The notes below the pieces were generated by a model that searched no databases, was not told the origin of the DNA, and saw only the letters and a program-made list of their open reading frames with translations. A stretch of 10,043 nucleotides of DNA, taken from positions 1 through 10,043 of the forward strand of contig JAEDMH010000082.1 of NCBI GenBank assembly GCA_016303095.1, given 5' to 3'. Below are positions 1 through 6,678 of the stretch, in pieces; positions within the stretch are counted from its first letter, which is position 1, and each line of letters begins with the position of its first letter. Both the position numbers and the translations under genes were made by a program. Source of the DNA: Lentisphaeria bacterium (lineage in GTDB: Bacteria; Verrucomicrobiota; Lentisphaeria; Oligosphaerales; Oligosphaeraceae).

Positions 1-29
1 TCTCTAGCCTTTTGCCGTTTCTGGGGGAT

Positions 30-266
30 TTATTCCAGGGTGATGGGTTCCTGATGGAGGGAGCCGTCGGGCAATTTGGTGAGTTTTTGGATTTTCTGTT
101 CCGCGGCGGAGAGTTTTTTCTCGCAGAGTTGGCTCAGTTTCATGGCCTTGTCGAAGGCGTCCATGCTTTCCTCCAGGGAGAGGGTGCCGCTTTCCAGTTT
201 TCCCACGAGTTCCTCCAGGTTTTTCAGGGCCTGGTCGAAAGAGAGTTCCATTTCCTTGTCAGCCAT
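30..266 (-). CDS. xseB: Exodeoxyribonuclease VII small subunit
   Basis: This 78-residue protein is the small subunit of exonuclease VII. The enzyme degrades single-stranded DNA from both ends into acid-soluble oligonucleotides in the cytoplasm. The sequence shows the family pattern: an acidic start, then LSFDQALKNLEELVGKLESG (about residues 8-27), followed by LSLEESMDAFDKAMKLSQLCEKKL, the two helices that form a hairpin around the C-terminal coiled coil of XseA. The length is normal for XseB (about 70-85 residues). It starts with ATG 22 nt after the xseA stop, so the two are almost certainly one operon. No Shine-Dalgarno site is visible before the start (the leader reads CACACAAGT-ATG), so translational coupling to xseA is likely. 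The identification is firm, from both sequence and neighbour. Confidence 0.95.
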   Translation of the reverse strand: MADKEMELSFDQALKNLEELVGKLESGTLSLEESMDAFDKAMKLSQLCEKKLSAAEQKIQKLTKLPDGSLHQEPITLE

Positions 267-288
267 ACTTGTGTGCGGGTGGTGGTGT

Positions 289-1701
289 TCAGCGGGAAAG
301 ATGAGGGGAGGAGGGGGGATCCACCGTGAGGGTCAGTTGTCCCTTGCCCAGGAGTGCGGTGAGTCGGGTGCCGGGGGGGGCTTCTTTTTCCTGTCGGATG
401 GCGTTGTGTTGTTCATCCAGGAGGATGCTGTATCCCCGTTTCAGCACGCTGGTGGGGTCCAGGGTGCGGAGGGCGGTTTGGAGTTTGGCGAGGGTTTCCC
501 GCTTTTGTTGCAGGGGGGTGATGGTGCGGAGTCGGGTTTTGAGGAGGGTGAGACTCTCCCGTTTTTCCCGGAGCAGGAGTTTTTGATGGTGGAGCAATCG
601 ATCCTGGAGGGTGATCAGGTGTTGTCGTTGCCGTTGAGGCAAGTCGGCCAGGAGTCGATAGAGTCGTTCCATGTCGGTGACGAATCTGGCCTTTCGATCG
701 GCCAGCTCCCGCAGGGGATCCCGGCGACTCAGGGAGTTTCGGCAGTGTTCCCAACGGGTGCGGGACAGGGTGAGGCGGTGCTGGTAGAGGCTTTTCGCCT
801 TTTCCCGGAGCCCCTGAAGGGTGTTTTGAAGTTGCACATATCCCCGGGTGATGGTTTCCGCCGCCTTGGTGGGGGTGATGGCGAAGGCGTCGGCTACATG
901 ATCCACCAGGGTGTCATCCCGTTCGTGTCCGATGGCGGTGAGGATGGGAGTATGGGCGGCGGCGATGCCCCGGGCCAGGGCTTCGTCGTTGAAGCACCAG
1001 AGATCCTGGATGCTTCCGCCGCCCCGGGTCACCACGATGAGGTCGCATTCGCCGGATTCGTCCAGGAGCCGGATGGCCGCCAGGATGTCGGCGGCGGCGC
1101 CTTCTCCCTGGACACGGCTGGGGGCCAGGAGGAAGGAGAGGCAGGAGGTATAGGAGAAGCAGGTGGTGAGGAAGTCCCGGCATCCTGCGGCGTCCAGGCT
1201 GCTGACCACGCCCACCCGTCGGGGGAAGGGGGGGATGGTTTTCTTCCGGCTTTGGTCCACCAGACCTTCCTCGGTGAGCCGGGCCAGGGTTTTCCTCATG
1301 ATTTGCATGAGGGTGTTTTCGCCCTCCACCTTGTGCAGTTTCTGGGCCAGGAACTGGAATTTGGCGGCAGGCTGGTAGAAGGACAGGGTGCCGAAGGCGA
1401 AGACCCGGTCGCCACTTTGGATCTCCTGCTCTTGGAGGATTCTTTGTCCGCCGAAGAAGACCAGGGGGCAAGTGCTTTTCTGCTCGTCCCTCAGTTCGGC
1501 AAAGAGATGGGGGGTGGAGGAGGCGTGTTTGGTGAAGGTCAACTCCCCGCAGATCCAGAAGGAGAAATTCATCTCTCTCTTGACCACGGCGGCCACCAGC
1601 TGGGCGACTTCGGAGACCGTCCAGGGGAGGCTGGGGTCATGGCGGGCGAAGAGCCTTTGGGCCAGAGAGGGAGGAGCGTCGGGGGAAGGAAAGGTTGGCA
1701 T
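289..1701 (-). CDS. xseA: Exodeoxyribonuclease VII large subunit
   Basis: This is the catalytic subunit of exonuclease VII (470 residues; the family is usually 400-500). The N-terminal OB-fold runs from about residue 26 to 125 and begins with the typical WTVSEVAQLV, followed by FWICGEL. The catalytic domain has RVGVVSSLDAAGCRDFL (162-178), the hallmark RGGGSIQDLWCFNDEALAR (226-244) and AIGHERDDTLVDHVAD (256-271). A long charged, Leu/Gln-rich region (about 290-410) is the coiled coil that binds XseB. It ends with LDPTSVLKRGYSIL (414-427), a conserved tail motif. The ATG at 1701 is preferred because the OB-fold already begins by residue 27 and the next Met (44) lies inside it. The start has no Shine-Dalgarno site; the 9 bases before the ATG are all pyrimidine. 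Only 35 nt separate it from the terminator at 1737-1781. No promoter is visible in that gap. Confidence 0.96.
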   Translation of the reverse strand: MPTFPSPDAPPSLAQRLFARHDPSLPWTVSEVAQLVAAVVKREMNFSFWICGELTFTKHASSTPHLFAELRDEQKSTCPLVFFGGQRILQEQEIQSGDRVFAFGTLSFYQPAAKFQFLAQKLHKVEGENTLMQIMRKTLARLTEEGLVDQSRKKTIPPFPRRVGVVSSLDAAGCRDFLTTCFSYTSCLSFLLAPSRVQGEGAAADILAAIRLLDESGECDLIVVTRGGGSIQDLWCFNDEALARGIAAAHTPILTAIGHERDDTLVDHVADAFAITPTKAAETITRGYVQLQNTLQGLREKAKSLYQHRLTLSRTRWEHCRNSLSRRDPLRELADRKARFVTDMERLYRLLADLPQRQRQHLITLQDRLLHHQKLLLREKRESLTLLKTRLRTITPLQQKRETLAKLQTALRTLDPTSVLKRGYSILLDEQHNAIRQEKEAPPGTRLTALLGKGQLTLTVDPPSSPHLSR

Positions 1702-1736
1702 GAGGGGGGAGCCGGACGCAGGGAGAGGACGCCGGG

Positions 1737-1781
1737 AAAAAAATTCCCCCCGTCTCCTTTTTGCGTGGAGAAGGCGGGGGG
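1737..1781 (-). terminator. Intrinsic terminator after the long gene run
   Basis: Read on the minus strand, a GC-rich hairpin begins 17 nt after the stop codon of the gene ending at 1799. The outer stem is CCCCCCG (1781-1775) with CGGGGGG (1752-1746). The inner stem is TCTCC (1771-1767) with GGAGA (1757-1753). There is a 3-nt bulge (1774-1772) and a 9-nt loop. After two A residues it is followed by seven consecutive T (1743-1737). Stem plus U-tract is the classic Rho-independent form. It would end transcription of the run that begins at iorA and insulate xseA. Confidence 0.8.
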
Positions 1782-1798
1782 AGGGGAAGGAGAGGGAG

Positions 1799-2839
1799 TT
1801 ATTCGCCCTGTTCCAGCATGGCGGGAACGGTGTCCTCCGCCAGTCCCTTCAGGATTTCCAGATCCTGGCGGGAGAAGGAGCAGGTGATGCCCAGGGTGGC
1901 GCCCTTCTGGGTGGAGGCCAGGGTCTGGGGGAAGGAAGTGCCGGGGAGGAAGGTGGGGAGGAGCCCCTGGGCCGTGGGCACCACCTGGGTGTCCAGGAGG
2001 TTGTTCTTCAGGAGGGTGGCCTGTTCGGCGGAGGGCAGGTCGGCCTGGAAGATCATGTCCAGGCTATTGGCCGTCCCCAGGAAGCGGAGGGCGACCCCCT
2101 GGATGGCCTTCAGGGCATTCTTGGTGTCGGCGTCAAAGGAGCCGTCGCCCACCAGATCCTCGATTTCCTTCTGGAGCTCTGCCGGAATGGCGAAGGTGAG
2201 GGCGAAGATGTCGCCGGCGAAATCCCGCCGGGCGGCCTGGAGGGTGGCGGGCATGGGGGCGGGGGAGGTGATGGCGGCCTGCAAGAGGCCTTCGCTGGCG
2301 ATGAGAATGGTCTTCCCGTCCTTGGAGATGGCCAGTTCCAGGTTCAGGCTGGGGTTGTTCTCCAGGTTGGCCTTCACCTTGTAGCCATTGTAGCCGTTGA
2401 AGAGGCAGGGTTCCACGACGAGGGTCTGGGCGAGCTCCGGCTTCACCATGGGGAGCATGGAGAGCATGTCGAAGAGGGATTTCAGGGAAGCGGTGTCGCA
2501 GTAGAGTCCCGCCACGAACCGGGCGTTCTGGGCGTCCGCCGGGGAGAAGGTCAGGTCGTTGATGTTCACGCCCAGAGCCACCACCAGCTGGAGATTGTCC
2601 TTGATCTCCTGGGGAATCATGGCCTCGATCTGCTGGAGGGTCTGATTCTCCTCCTGGGCGGCTTTGTTGGCCAGCTCCTCCTTCTGAAGAGCCTCGGCCA
2701 TGGTGCCCTTGATGGCTTTCTGGTTGGCCTGCACCAGAAGAAGCGCCTGGGGGACGGCCACGTTATTGAGGGTGATGTCGGCCTGGAGGGTCAGAGCGGC
2801 CAGGAGGGCGCAGAGAAGCAGGAGGGACTTTTTCGCCAT
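1799..2839 (-). CDS. Exported protein of unknown function, 346 aa
   Basis: I do not recognise a family. The N-terminus is a standard Sec signal peptide: MAKK, a hydrophobic core SLLLLCALLAALTLQA (5-20) and a likely signal peptidase I cut after LQA (residue 20). Cys10 lies inside the hydrophobic core and is not in a lipobox at the cut site, so it does not look like a lipoprotein. The mature protein of about 326 residues has no further membrane segment. A Gln/Glu/Ala-rich, probably helical stretch (about 38-85) is followed by alternating beta/alpha-like sequence with phrases such as ISKDGKTILIASEGLL (173-188). Only three Cys occur in the mature part (about 114, 145, 321). The ATG is supported by the signal peptide and by GGAGA 8 nt upstream. 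It lies 48 nt after the YejB-like permease and is the last gene before the terminator. A solute-binding role for that permease is possible by position, but the sequence does not resemble the YejA/OppA family. Confidence 0.85.
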   Translation of the reverse strand: MAKKSLLLLCALLAALTLQADITLNNVAVPQALLLVQANQKAIKGTMAEALQKEELANKAAQEENQTLQQIEAMIPQEIKDNLQLVVALGVNINDLTFSPADAQNARFVAGLYCDTASLKSLFDMLSMLPMVKPELAQTLVVEPCLFNGYNGYKVKANLENNPSLNLELAISKDGKTILIASEGLLQAAITSPAPMPATLQAARRDFAGDIFALTFAIPAELQKEIEDLVGDGSFDADTKNALKAIQGVALRFLGTANSLDMIFQADLPSAEQATLLKNNLLDTQVVPTAQGLLPTFLPGTSFPQTLASTQKGATLGITCSFSRQDLEILKGLAEDTVPAMLEQGE

Positions 2840-2847
2840 GGATGGGG

Positions 2848-2852
2848 TCTCC
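2848..2852 (-). promoter_or_regulatory. Shine-Dalgarno site of the exported-protein gene
   Basis: The minus strand reads GGAGA, then 8 nt, then ATG (2839-2837). This is one of only three clear Shine-Dalgarno sites in the window, and it fixes the start in front of the signal peptide. Confidence 0.7.
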
Positions 2853-2887
2853 GTAGGGGTTGGGTGGGTTGGGGTGGATGGGAGGGA

Positions 2888-3940
2888 TCAGTTGAAGTGG
2901 ATTCTCGGGTCAATGACAACGTAGCAGAAATCGGAGAGGACATCTCCCAGGAGGGCCAGGATGCTGGTGAGGGCCAGGATGCCCATGAAGACGGGATAGT
3001 CCCGCCCCACAATGGCTTCCATGCTCAAGTTTCCCATGCCGGGAATTTCGAAGACCCGCTCGATGATGACGCTGCCGGCGAACATCACGGTGAGGATGCT
3101 GCCGAAGCCGGTGGCCACGGGGATGAGGGCGTTGCGGAGGGCGTGTCCCCAGAGGGCCTGCCGGGAGGAGCCTCCTTTGGCATAGACGGTGCGGATGTAG
3201 TCGCTGTTGATTTGCTCCAGGAGGGAGTTTTTCATCAGGAGGGTGAGCATGGCGAAGGAGCCGGCCACGTAGCAGAGGACAGGCAGGAGCATATGCTGCA
3301 GGCGGTCCCAGAGTTTCGCCAGGGGGGGGAGGGTGTCGGCCTGGGGGGATTGGAATCCGGTGGCGGGCAGCCAGTCCCAGAATCCCTCTGTGGTGCCGCA
3401 GAAGAGCATTTTCAGGAGCATTCCCAGGGCGAAGACGGGGATGGCGTATCCGGTGAAGACCACCACGCTGGAGAGCATGTCGAAGGGGGTGCCGTGTCGG
3501 ACGGCCTTGGAGACCCCCAGGGGGATGCAGACCAGATAGGTGAGAAGGAAGCTGCTGAGGCCAAAGACCAGAGAGACGGGGAAGCGTTGGGAGATCATCT
3601 CCCAGGCGGTCTTGTTGGAGAATTTGTAGGAGCGGCTCAACATCCCGCAGCGCTCTTTCCAAAGCCAGGTCCAATACCGTTGCCAAAGGGGCTTGTCAAA
3701 GCCGTAGACCTTCCGGAAATTCTCCCGTTCCCGGGCCATGGCCTCCTGGCTGGCGGAATCCCCTCCTCCTCCTCCCAGGGAGGCCTCTCCCCCACTTCCC
3801 ATCCCCTTCATGCGCATCATCATCTGATCCACCGGCCCCCCCGGCAGAAACTGGGTGATGGAGAAGCAAAGGAGGGTGATCCCCAGAAAGGTGGGAATCA
3901 CCAGCAGGAGTCGGCGAAGGAAGTAGTCGAGGCGGGACAT
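2888..3940 (-). CDS. yejB: ABC transporter permease, YejB-like (peptide/opine/nickel family)
   Basis: This is one of the two inner-membrane channel subunits of a peptide-type (DppB/OppB family) ABC importer. It resembles YejB, known from the Yej system for small peptides and microcin C. It has 350 residues and about six membrane segments (roughly 9-31, 120-142, 157-182, 216-238, 268-292, 316-342). YejB-type features are LPGGPVDQ (32-39) just after the first membrane segment, YGFDKPLWQRY (79-89), GYAIPVF (164-170), the cytoplasmic EAA loop around AKGGSSRQALWGHALRNALIPVATGFG (254-280), and the end FEIPGMGNL plus DYPVFMGIL and VVIDPRIHF. A Gly/Ser-rich low-complexity stretch (48-64) sits in the first periplasmic loop, where E. 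coli YejB also has a variable insert. There is no Shine-Dalgarno site (leader CCCCCGGCG-ATG). It starts 18 nt after the preceding small gene. The partner permease, ATPase and binding protein are not in this window. Confidence 0.88.
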   Translation of the reverse strand: MSRLDYFLRRLLLVIPTFLGITLLCFSITQFLPGGPVDQMMMRMKGMGSGGEASLGGGGGDSASQEAMARERENFRKVYGFDKPLWQRYWTWLWKERCGMLSRSYKFSNKTAWEMISQRFPVSLVFGLSSFLLTYLVCIPLGVSKAVRHGTPFDMLSSVVVFTGYAIPVFALGMLLKMLFCGTTEGFWDWLPATGFQSPQADTLPPLAKLWDRLQHMLLPVLCYVAGSFAMLTLLMKNSLLEQINSDYIRTVYAKGGSSRQALWGHALRNALIPVATGFGSILTVMFAGSVIIERVFEIPGMGNLSMEAIVGRDYPVFMGILALTSILALLGDVLSDFCYVVIDPRIHFN

Positions 3941-3958
3941 CGCCGGGGGCGGGGGAGA

Positions 3959-4492
3959 CTAGGGGGCGGGGGGATAGGCCATGGGAGGAGGAGCGTCCCG
4001 CAGAACCTGGAGGCGACGCTGCCGCTCTTCGGAAGACATGGGCGCCAAGTGGATGCGCAGAAGCCCCTGGACCTCGCTGCATTCAAAATCCTCGATCATG
4101 GCCCTCCGGTAGAGATTGATGGCATCCCGGGCCGTGGTGTCGGGGCACTGGGCCCTCATGGCCAGGCAACGGGCCTCCATCGCCGTGGCCTTCTCGGAGA
4201 TCTCCGGGTCCATCTCGGACTGCCGGGCGTCCTGGAAGCTCTCCTGGGCCTCCAGGAACGCTTGGGAAGCCCCTTGCTGCTGCTCGGGATCCTCCGCCTC
4301 CAGCAGCTCCATGCCCTGGTTGAAGAGGGTGATGCCCACATTGTAGTCCATTCTCTGGAAGCGCATGCGGAAGCGTTGGCTGCAGAAGAGGACGGAGAGG
4401 AGGATGAAGGCCAGGAAGAGGATGTTCTTGGTGGGGGAGTGGCTGGCGGCCTTTTCCTGGGGGGTGGTTCCCGTGGAATCTTGCATCGTCAT
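3959..4492 (-). CDS. Single-pass membrane protein, TPR-like, unknown function
   Basis: I cannot assign a family. The 177-residue product has a polar N-terminus (1-22), one membrane segment NILFLAFILLSVLFC (23-37), a basic flank RFRMRFQRM (40-48), then an all-helical, acidic and Ala-rich region (about 49-165). That region has repeat-like phrases: YNVGITLFNQGMELLEAED, ASQAFLEAQESFQDA, ARDAINLYRRAMI. The pattern of paired amphipathic helices resembles tetratricopeptide repeats, so a scaffold or assembly role is a reasonable inference. It ends in a Pro-rich tail, APPPMAYPPAP. The start ATG overlaps the trmO stop as ATGA (4 nt), a strong sign of coupled translation. A second in-frame ATG two codons later is an alternative start. 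No Shine-Dalgarno site is seen. The YejB-like permease follows 18 nt downstream, so the two may act together at the membrane. Confidence 0.78.
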   Translation of the reverse strand: MTMQDSTGTTPQEKAASHSPTKNILFLAFILLSVLFCSQRFRMRFQRMDYNVGITLFNQGMELLEAEDPEQQQGASQAFLEAQESFQDARQSEMDPEISEKATAMEARCLAMRAQCPDTTARDAINLYRRAMIEDFECSEVQGLLRIHLAPMSSEERQRRLQVLRDAPPPMAYPPAP

Positions 4493-5238
4493 CGTGGCGT
4501 GGAGGGGGGTGGGGAGGGGGCGTTGGGCCGGGGTTTTTTCCAGGGATGGACGTGGGTGATGGTGGCCTGGGTGGGGTCCTGTTCATCCACGATCCAGAGG
4601 ATTTCCCAGTCTTCCAGATAGCACTGGTATTCCCGTCCGGGGATGCGTTGGTAGGCGGGTCTGGGGTCGGCGGCGATCACCTTTTTGGCCAACGCCAGGA
4701 GAGCGGGGTGTCGTTGGGCCAGCCAGGTTTGGAGAGCGGGTTCCACCTTGACCCGGAGGGCCTCTTGGGGAGGCGGGGCGTCGGCGAATCCCCCGGTGGC
4801 CTGGGGGATGCTGTCGGTGTAGGGGAGATAGGGCTTGATGTCCAGGATGGGGGTGCCATCCACCAGATCCAGTCCGGAGACATGGAGGAGGATTTTTCCC
4901 CGGGGGCGGAGTTCCACCCGTTCCAGTTTCAGGGCGGAGAGCCCAATGGGCATAGGGCGGAAGGGGGAGCGGGTGGCGAAGACGCCCAGCCTCTGGTCTC
5001 CCCCCAGGCGCGGCGGACGCACCGTCGCTTTCCATCCCTCCCGGAGATTTTCGCTGAAGACGAATATAACCCAGATATGGGAAAATTCCTCCAGTCCCCG
5101 AAGGGCGTTGGGCTGGTTGTAGGGCGGCAGGATCTCCAGGGTCCCCGTGGCCTCCTCAATCAGCCCGCTTTGCCGGGGAATCCCGAATTTTGTCCGATAG
5201 CAGCTATGGACGGTGGCGATGGGGGAGAAGGAGAACAC
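4489..5238 (-). CDS. trmO: tRNA (N6-threonylcarbamoyladenosine(37)-N6)-methyltransferase, TrmO/YaeB family
   Basis: TrmO adds a methyl group from S-adenosylmethionine to t6A37 of certain threonine tRNAs, giving m6t6A next to the anticodon. The 249-residue protein carries the family landmarks in order: SPIATVHSCYRTKFGIPRQSGL (5-26), EEFSHIWVIFVF (50-61), the S-adenosylmethionine-site stretch FATRSPFRPMPIGLSALKLERV (87-108), VSGLDLVDGTPILDIKPYLPY (120-140), and a C-terminal domain with ADPRPAYQR (180-188) and YQCYLEDWEILWIVDE (204-219). The unusual GTG start at 5238 is the only one possible: the frame is closed by the TGA of the preceding gene three codons upstream, and the conserved N-terminal motif follows at once. 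It lies 9 nt after the phosphatase-like gene and overlaps the next gene by 4 nt. A short Pro-rich tail (about 232-249) is extra and may exist mainly because of the overlap. Confidence 0.93.
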   Translation of the reverse strand: MFSFSPIATVHSCYRTKFGIPRQSGLIEEATGTLEILPPYNQPNALRGLEEFSHIWVIFVFSENLREGWKATVRPPRLGGDQRLGVFATRSPFRPMPIGLSALKLERVELRPRGKILLHVSGLDLVDGTPILDIKPYLPYTDSIPQATGGFADAPPPQEALRVKVEPALQTWLAQRHPALLALAKKVIAADPRPAYQRIPGREYQCYLEDWEILWIVDEQDPTQATITHVHPWKKPRPNAPSPPPSTPR

Positions 5239-5247
5239 GGGGAAAAA

Positions 5248-5694
5248 TCAGAGGAGGCGCTGCACCAGCTCCTGGAGGGCGGGCTCCATCATCTCCAGGC
5301 AAGCCCGGAACTTGTCCAAGGAGAGGTGATTGGGGTCGAAGATGTCCTTCTCTGTCCGAAGGATGGACATGAGCGTCCGGGTCTTGTTGCGGGCGGAGAC
5401 GAACCGGGTGGTGATTTCCTTCTCCTGATTCTGGGTCATGCAGAGAATCAGTTCGGAGGATTTGATGAGCTTGGGGGTCAGCAATTGGACCCCCAGTCTC
5501 CGGGGAACCAGCCCCCGTTCCGCCAGGACCTTCTCCACCTCCGGGGCGATGTGCTGGCCATGCTGGGCCCGGAGGCCGGCGGAGTCGCAGGGGCACTCCT
5601 CCAGTCCCTCCTGGGCGGCCAGAGCTTGGAAGAGGGCGGCCGCCAGGGGGGCGCGGGTGCGGTCCGAACTGCAGACGAAGAGCACTCGTGGCAT
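5248..5694 (-). CDS. Low-molecular-weight protein-tyrosine-phosphatase-like protein, divergent active site
   Basis: The 148-residue length and overall plan fit the low-molecular-weight phosphotyrosine (or phosphoarginine, YwlE-type) phosphatases. The protein opens with VLFVCSSDRTRAPLAAALF, which aligns with the P-loop consensus VCxGNxCRSPxAEAxF. The nucleophile Cys8 and the phosphate-binding Arg14 of the CX5R signature are kept. The usual Asn is Asp11, the second loop Cys is Thr13, and the Ser/Thr after Arg is Ala15. CDSAGLRA (36-43) and a C-terminal DP pair (120-121, in DIFDPNHLSLDKF) match the other conserved parts; Asp120 is the expected general acid. It could be a weak or specialised phosphatase, or a protein that only binds phosphate. 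The start ATG lies 9 nt after the epimerase stop, without a clear Shine-Dalgarno site. trmO follows 9 nt downstream. Confidence 0.85.
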   Translation of the reverse strand: MPRVLFVCSSDRTRAPLAAALFQALAAQEGLEECPCDSAGLRAQHGQHIAPEVEKVLAERGLVPRRLGVQLLTPKLIKSSELILCMTQNQEKEITTRFVSARNKTRTLMSILRTEKDIFDPNHLSLDKFRACLEMMEPALQELVQRLL

Positions 5695-5703
5695 GGCTGG
5701 GGT

Positions 5704-6624
5704 CTACTTCTGGAGGGAGCGGAAGTATTGGATGGTGGCGGCCAGTCCCTCCTGGAAGTTGGAGCAGGGCTGGAAGCCGGTGGCCTTCAGCTTGTCGATG
5801 GCGGCGTAGGAGTGCTTCACGTCCCCGGCCCGCTCGGCCTGGTGGAGGATTTGGGAGCGGGAGCCGGTGAGCTGGATGATCATCTTGGCCAGGTCGTTGA
5901 TGGTGATGACGCCGCCGTAGGCGATGTTGTGGACGCCAGTGGCGTCGCTTTCCGTGGCGAAGAAGGCGTTGGCCCGGGCGATGTCCTTCACATAGATGAA
6001 GTCCCGGGTCTGCTCCCCGTCGCCGTAGATGGTGAGGGGTTCGTTGGCCAGGGCTTTGGCCACGAAGATGGGGACGGCGGCGGCGTATTGGCTATGGGGA
6101 TTTTGGCGGGGTCCGAAGACGTTGAAGTAGCGGAGGCAGGCGGTGGGCAGATTCCGCTCCCGGGTGAACATGGCGCAGTAGTATTCGTCGTCCAGCTTGG
6201 TGACGGCGTAGGGGCTCTTGGGTTCGGGGACCATGGTTTCCCGCTTGGGCACCTCTGGGTTGTCTCCGTAGATGGCGGCGGAGGTGGAGAGGCAGAGCTT
6301 TTTCGCGCCGGCCTTGGCGGCCGCCTCCAGGACATTCAGGGTGCCCTGGGTGTTGATCTCCACGCACTCCTGGGGCTTGGCCATGGATTCCGGCACGGAG
6401 ATCATGGCCGCCAGGTGGAAGACGTAGTCCACGCCTTCCATGGCCTTTTCCAAAACGGGCTTGTCCAAGATGGAGCCTTCCCGGAAATCCACCTGGAAAC
6501 CCTCCAGATTCTTCAGAAAGCCGGTGCGGAGATTGTCCAGCACCCGGACTTCGGCCTTCCCTTGGAAGGCTTCCACGATATGGCTGCCGATGAAGCCGGC
6601 GCCGCCAGTGACGAGAATGCGCAT
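5704..6624 (-). CDS. NAD-dependent UDP-sugar 4-epimerase (UDP-glucose / UDP-GlcNAc type)
   Basis: This extended short-chain dehydrogenase interconverts a UDP-hexose and its C4 epimer (glucose/galactose or GlcNAc/GalNAc) through a transient 4-keto form, feeding cell-surface polysaccharides. The 306 residues show the Rossmann motif TGGAGFIGSH (6-15), FHLAAMISVPES (69-80), the catalytic triad region CLSTSAAIYG (111-120) with Tyr139 and Lys143 in YAVTK, then RYFNVFGPRQNP (165-176), IYGDGEQTRDFIYVKDIA (199-216) and an N-terminal NLRTG typical of 4-epimerases. The phrase NVFGPRQNPHSQYAAAVP recalls the WbpP/TviC UDP-GlcNAc 4-epimerases, but substrate choice cannot be settled by eye. The ATG has AAGGA 11 nt upstream. 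It follows iorB by 54 nt and precedes the phosphatase-like gene by 9 nt. That pairing may hint at envelope polysaccharide work, though no glycosyltransferases are nearby. Confidence 0.9.
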   Translation of the reverse strand: MRILVTGGAGFIGSHIVEAFQGKAEVRVLDNLRTGFLKNLEGFQVDFREGSILDKPVLEKAMEGVDYVFHLAAMISVPESMAKPQECVEINTQGTLNVLEAAAKAGAKKLCLSTSAAIYGDNPEVPKRETMVPEPKSPYAVTKLDDEYYCAMFTRERNLPTACLRYFNVFGPRQNPHSQYAAAVPIFVAKALANEPLTIYGDGEQTRDFIYVKDIARANAFFATESDATGVHNIAYGGVITINDLAKMIIQLTGSRSQILHQAERAGDVKHSYAAIDKLKATGFQPCSNFQEGLAATIQYFRSLQK

Positions 6625-6635
6625 GATGATTGGTT

Positions 6636-6640
6636 TCCTT
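6636..6640 (-). promoter_or_regulatory. Shine-Dalgarno site of the epimerase gene
   Basis: The minus strand has AAGGA followed by 11 nt and the ATG at 6624. It is one of the few recognisable Shine-Dalgarno sites here and supports this start. Confidence 0.6.
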
Positions 6641-6678
6641 GAAGGATTGTGGTGAGGGGAGTGTGGGGGGGGGAGAAA

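Noticed and set aside
1..29. Start of another gene after xseB
   Set aside because: Too short to judge; no start codon or motif can be supported.
1388..4621. A very long plus-strand open frame (over 1000 codons), with similar ones at 76-1887, 4546-6642 and 6947-8767
   Set aside because: They are antisense to well-identified minus-strand genes, cross several gene borders, are full of Gly/Glu low-complexity sequence and match no family. They arise because the codon bias of the real genes removes stop codons from the opposite strand.
6634..6646. Small palindrome TCCTTCAAGGA around the epimerase Shine-Dalgarno site, as a possible riboswitch-like hairpin
   Set aside because: The arms are 5 bp with a single central base, so a stable hairpin cannot form as written, and nothing around it extends the stem.
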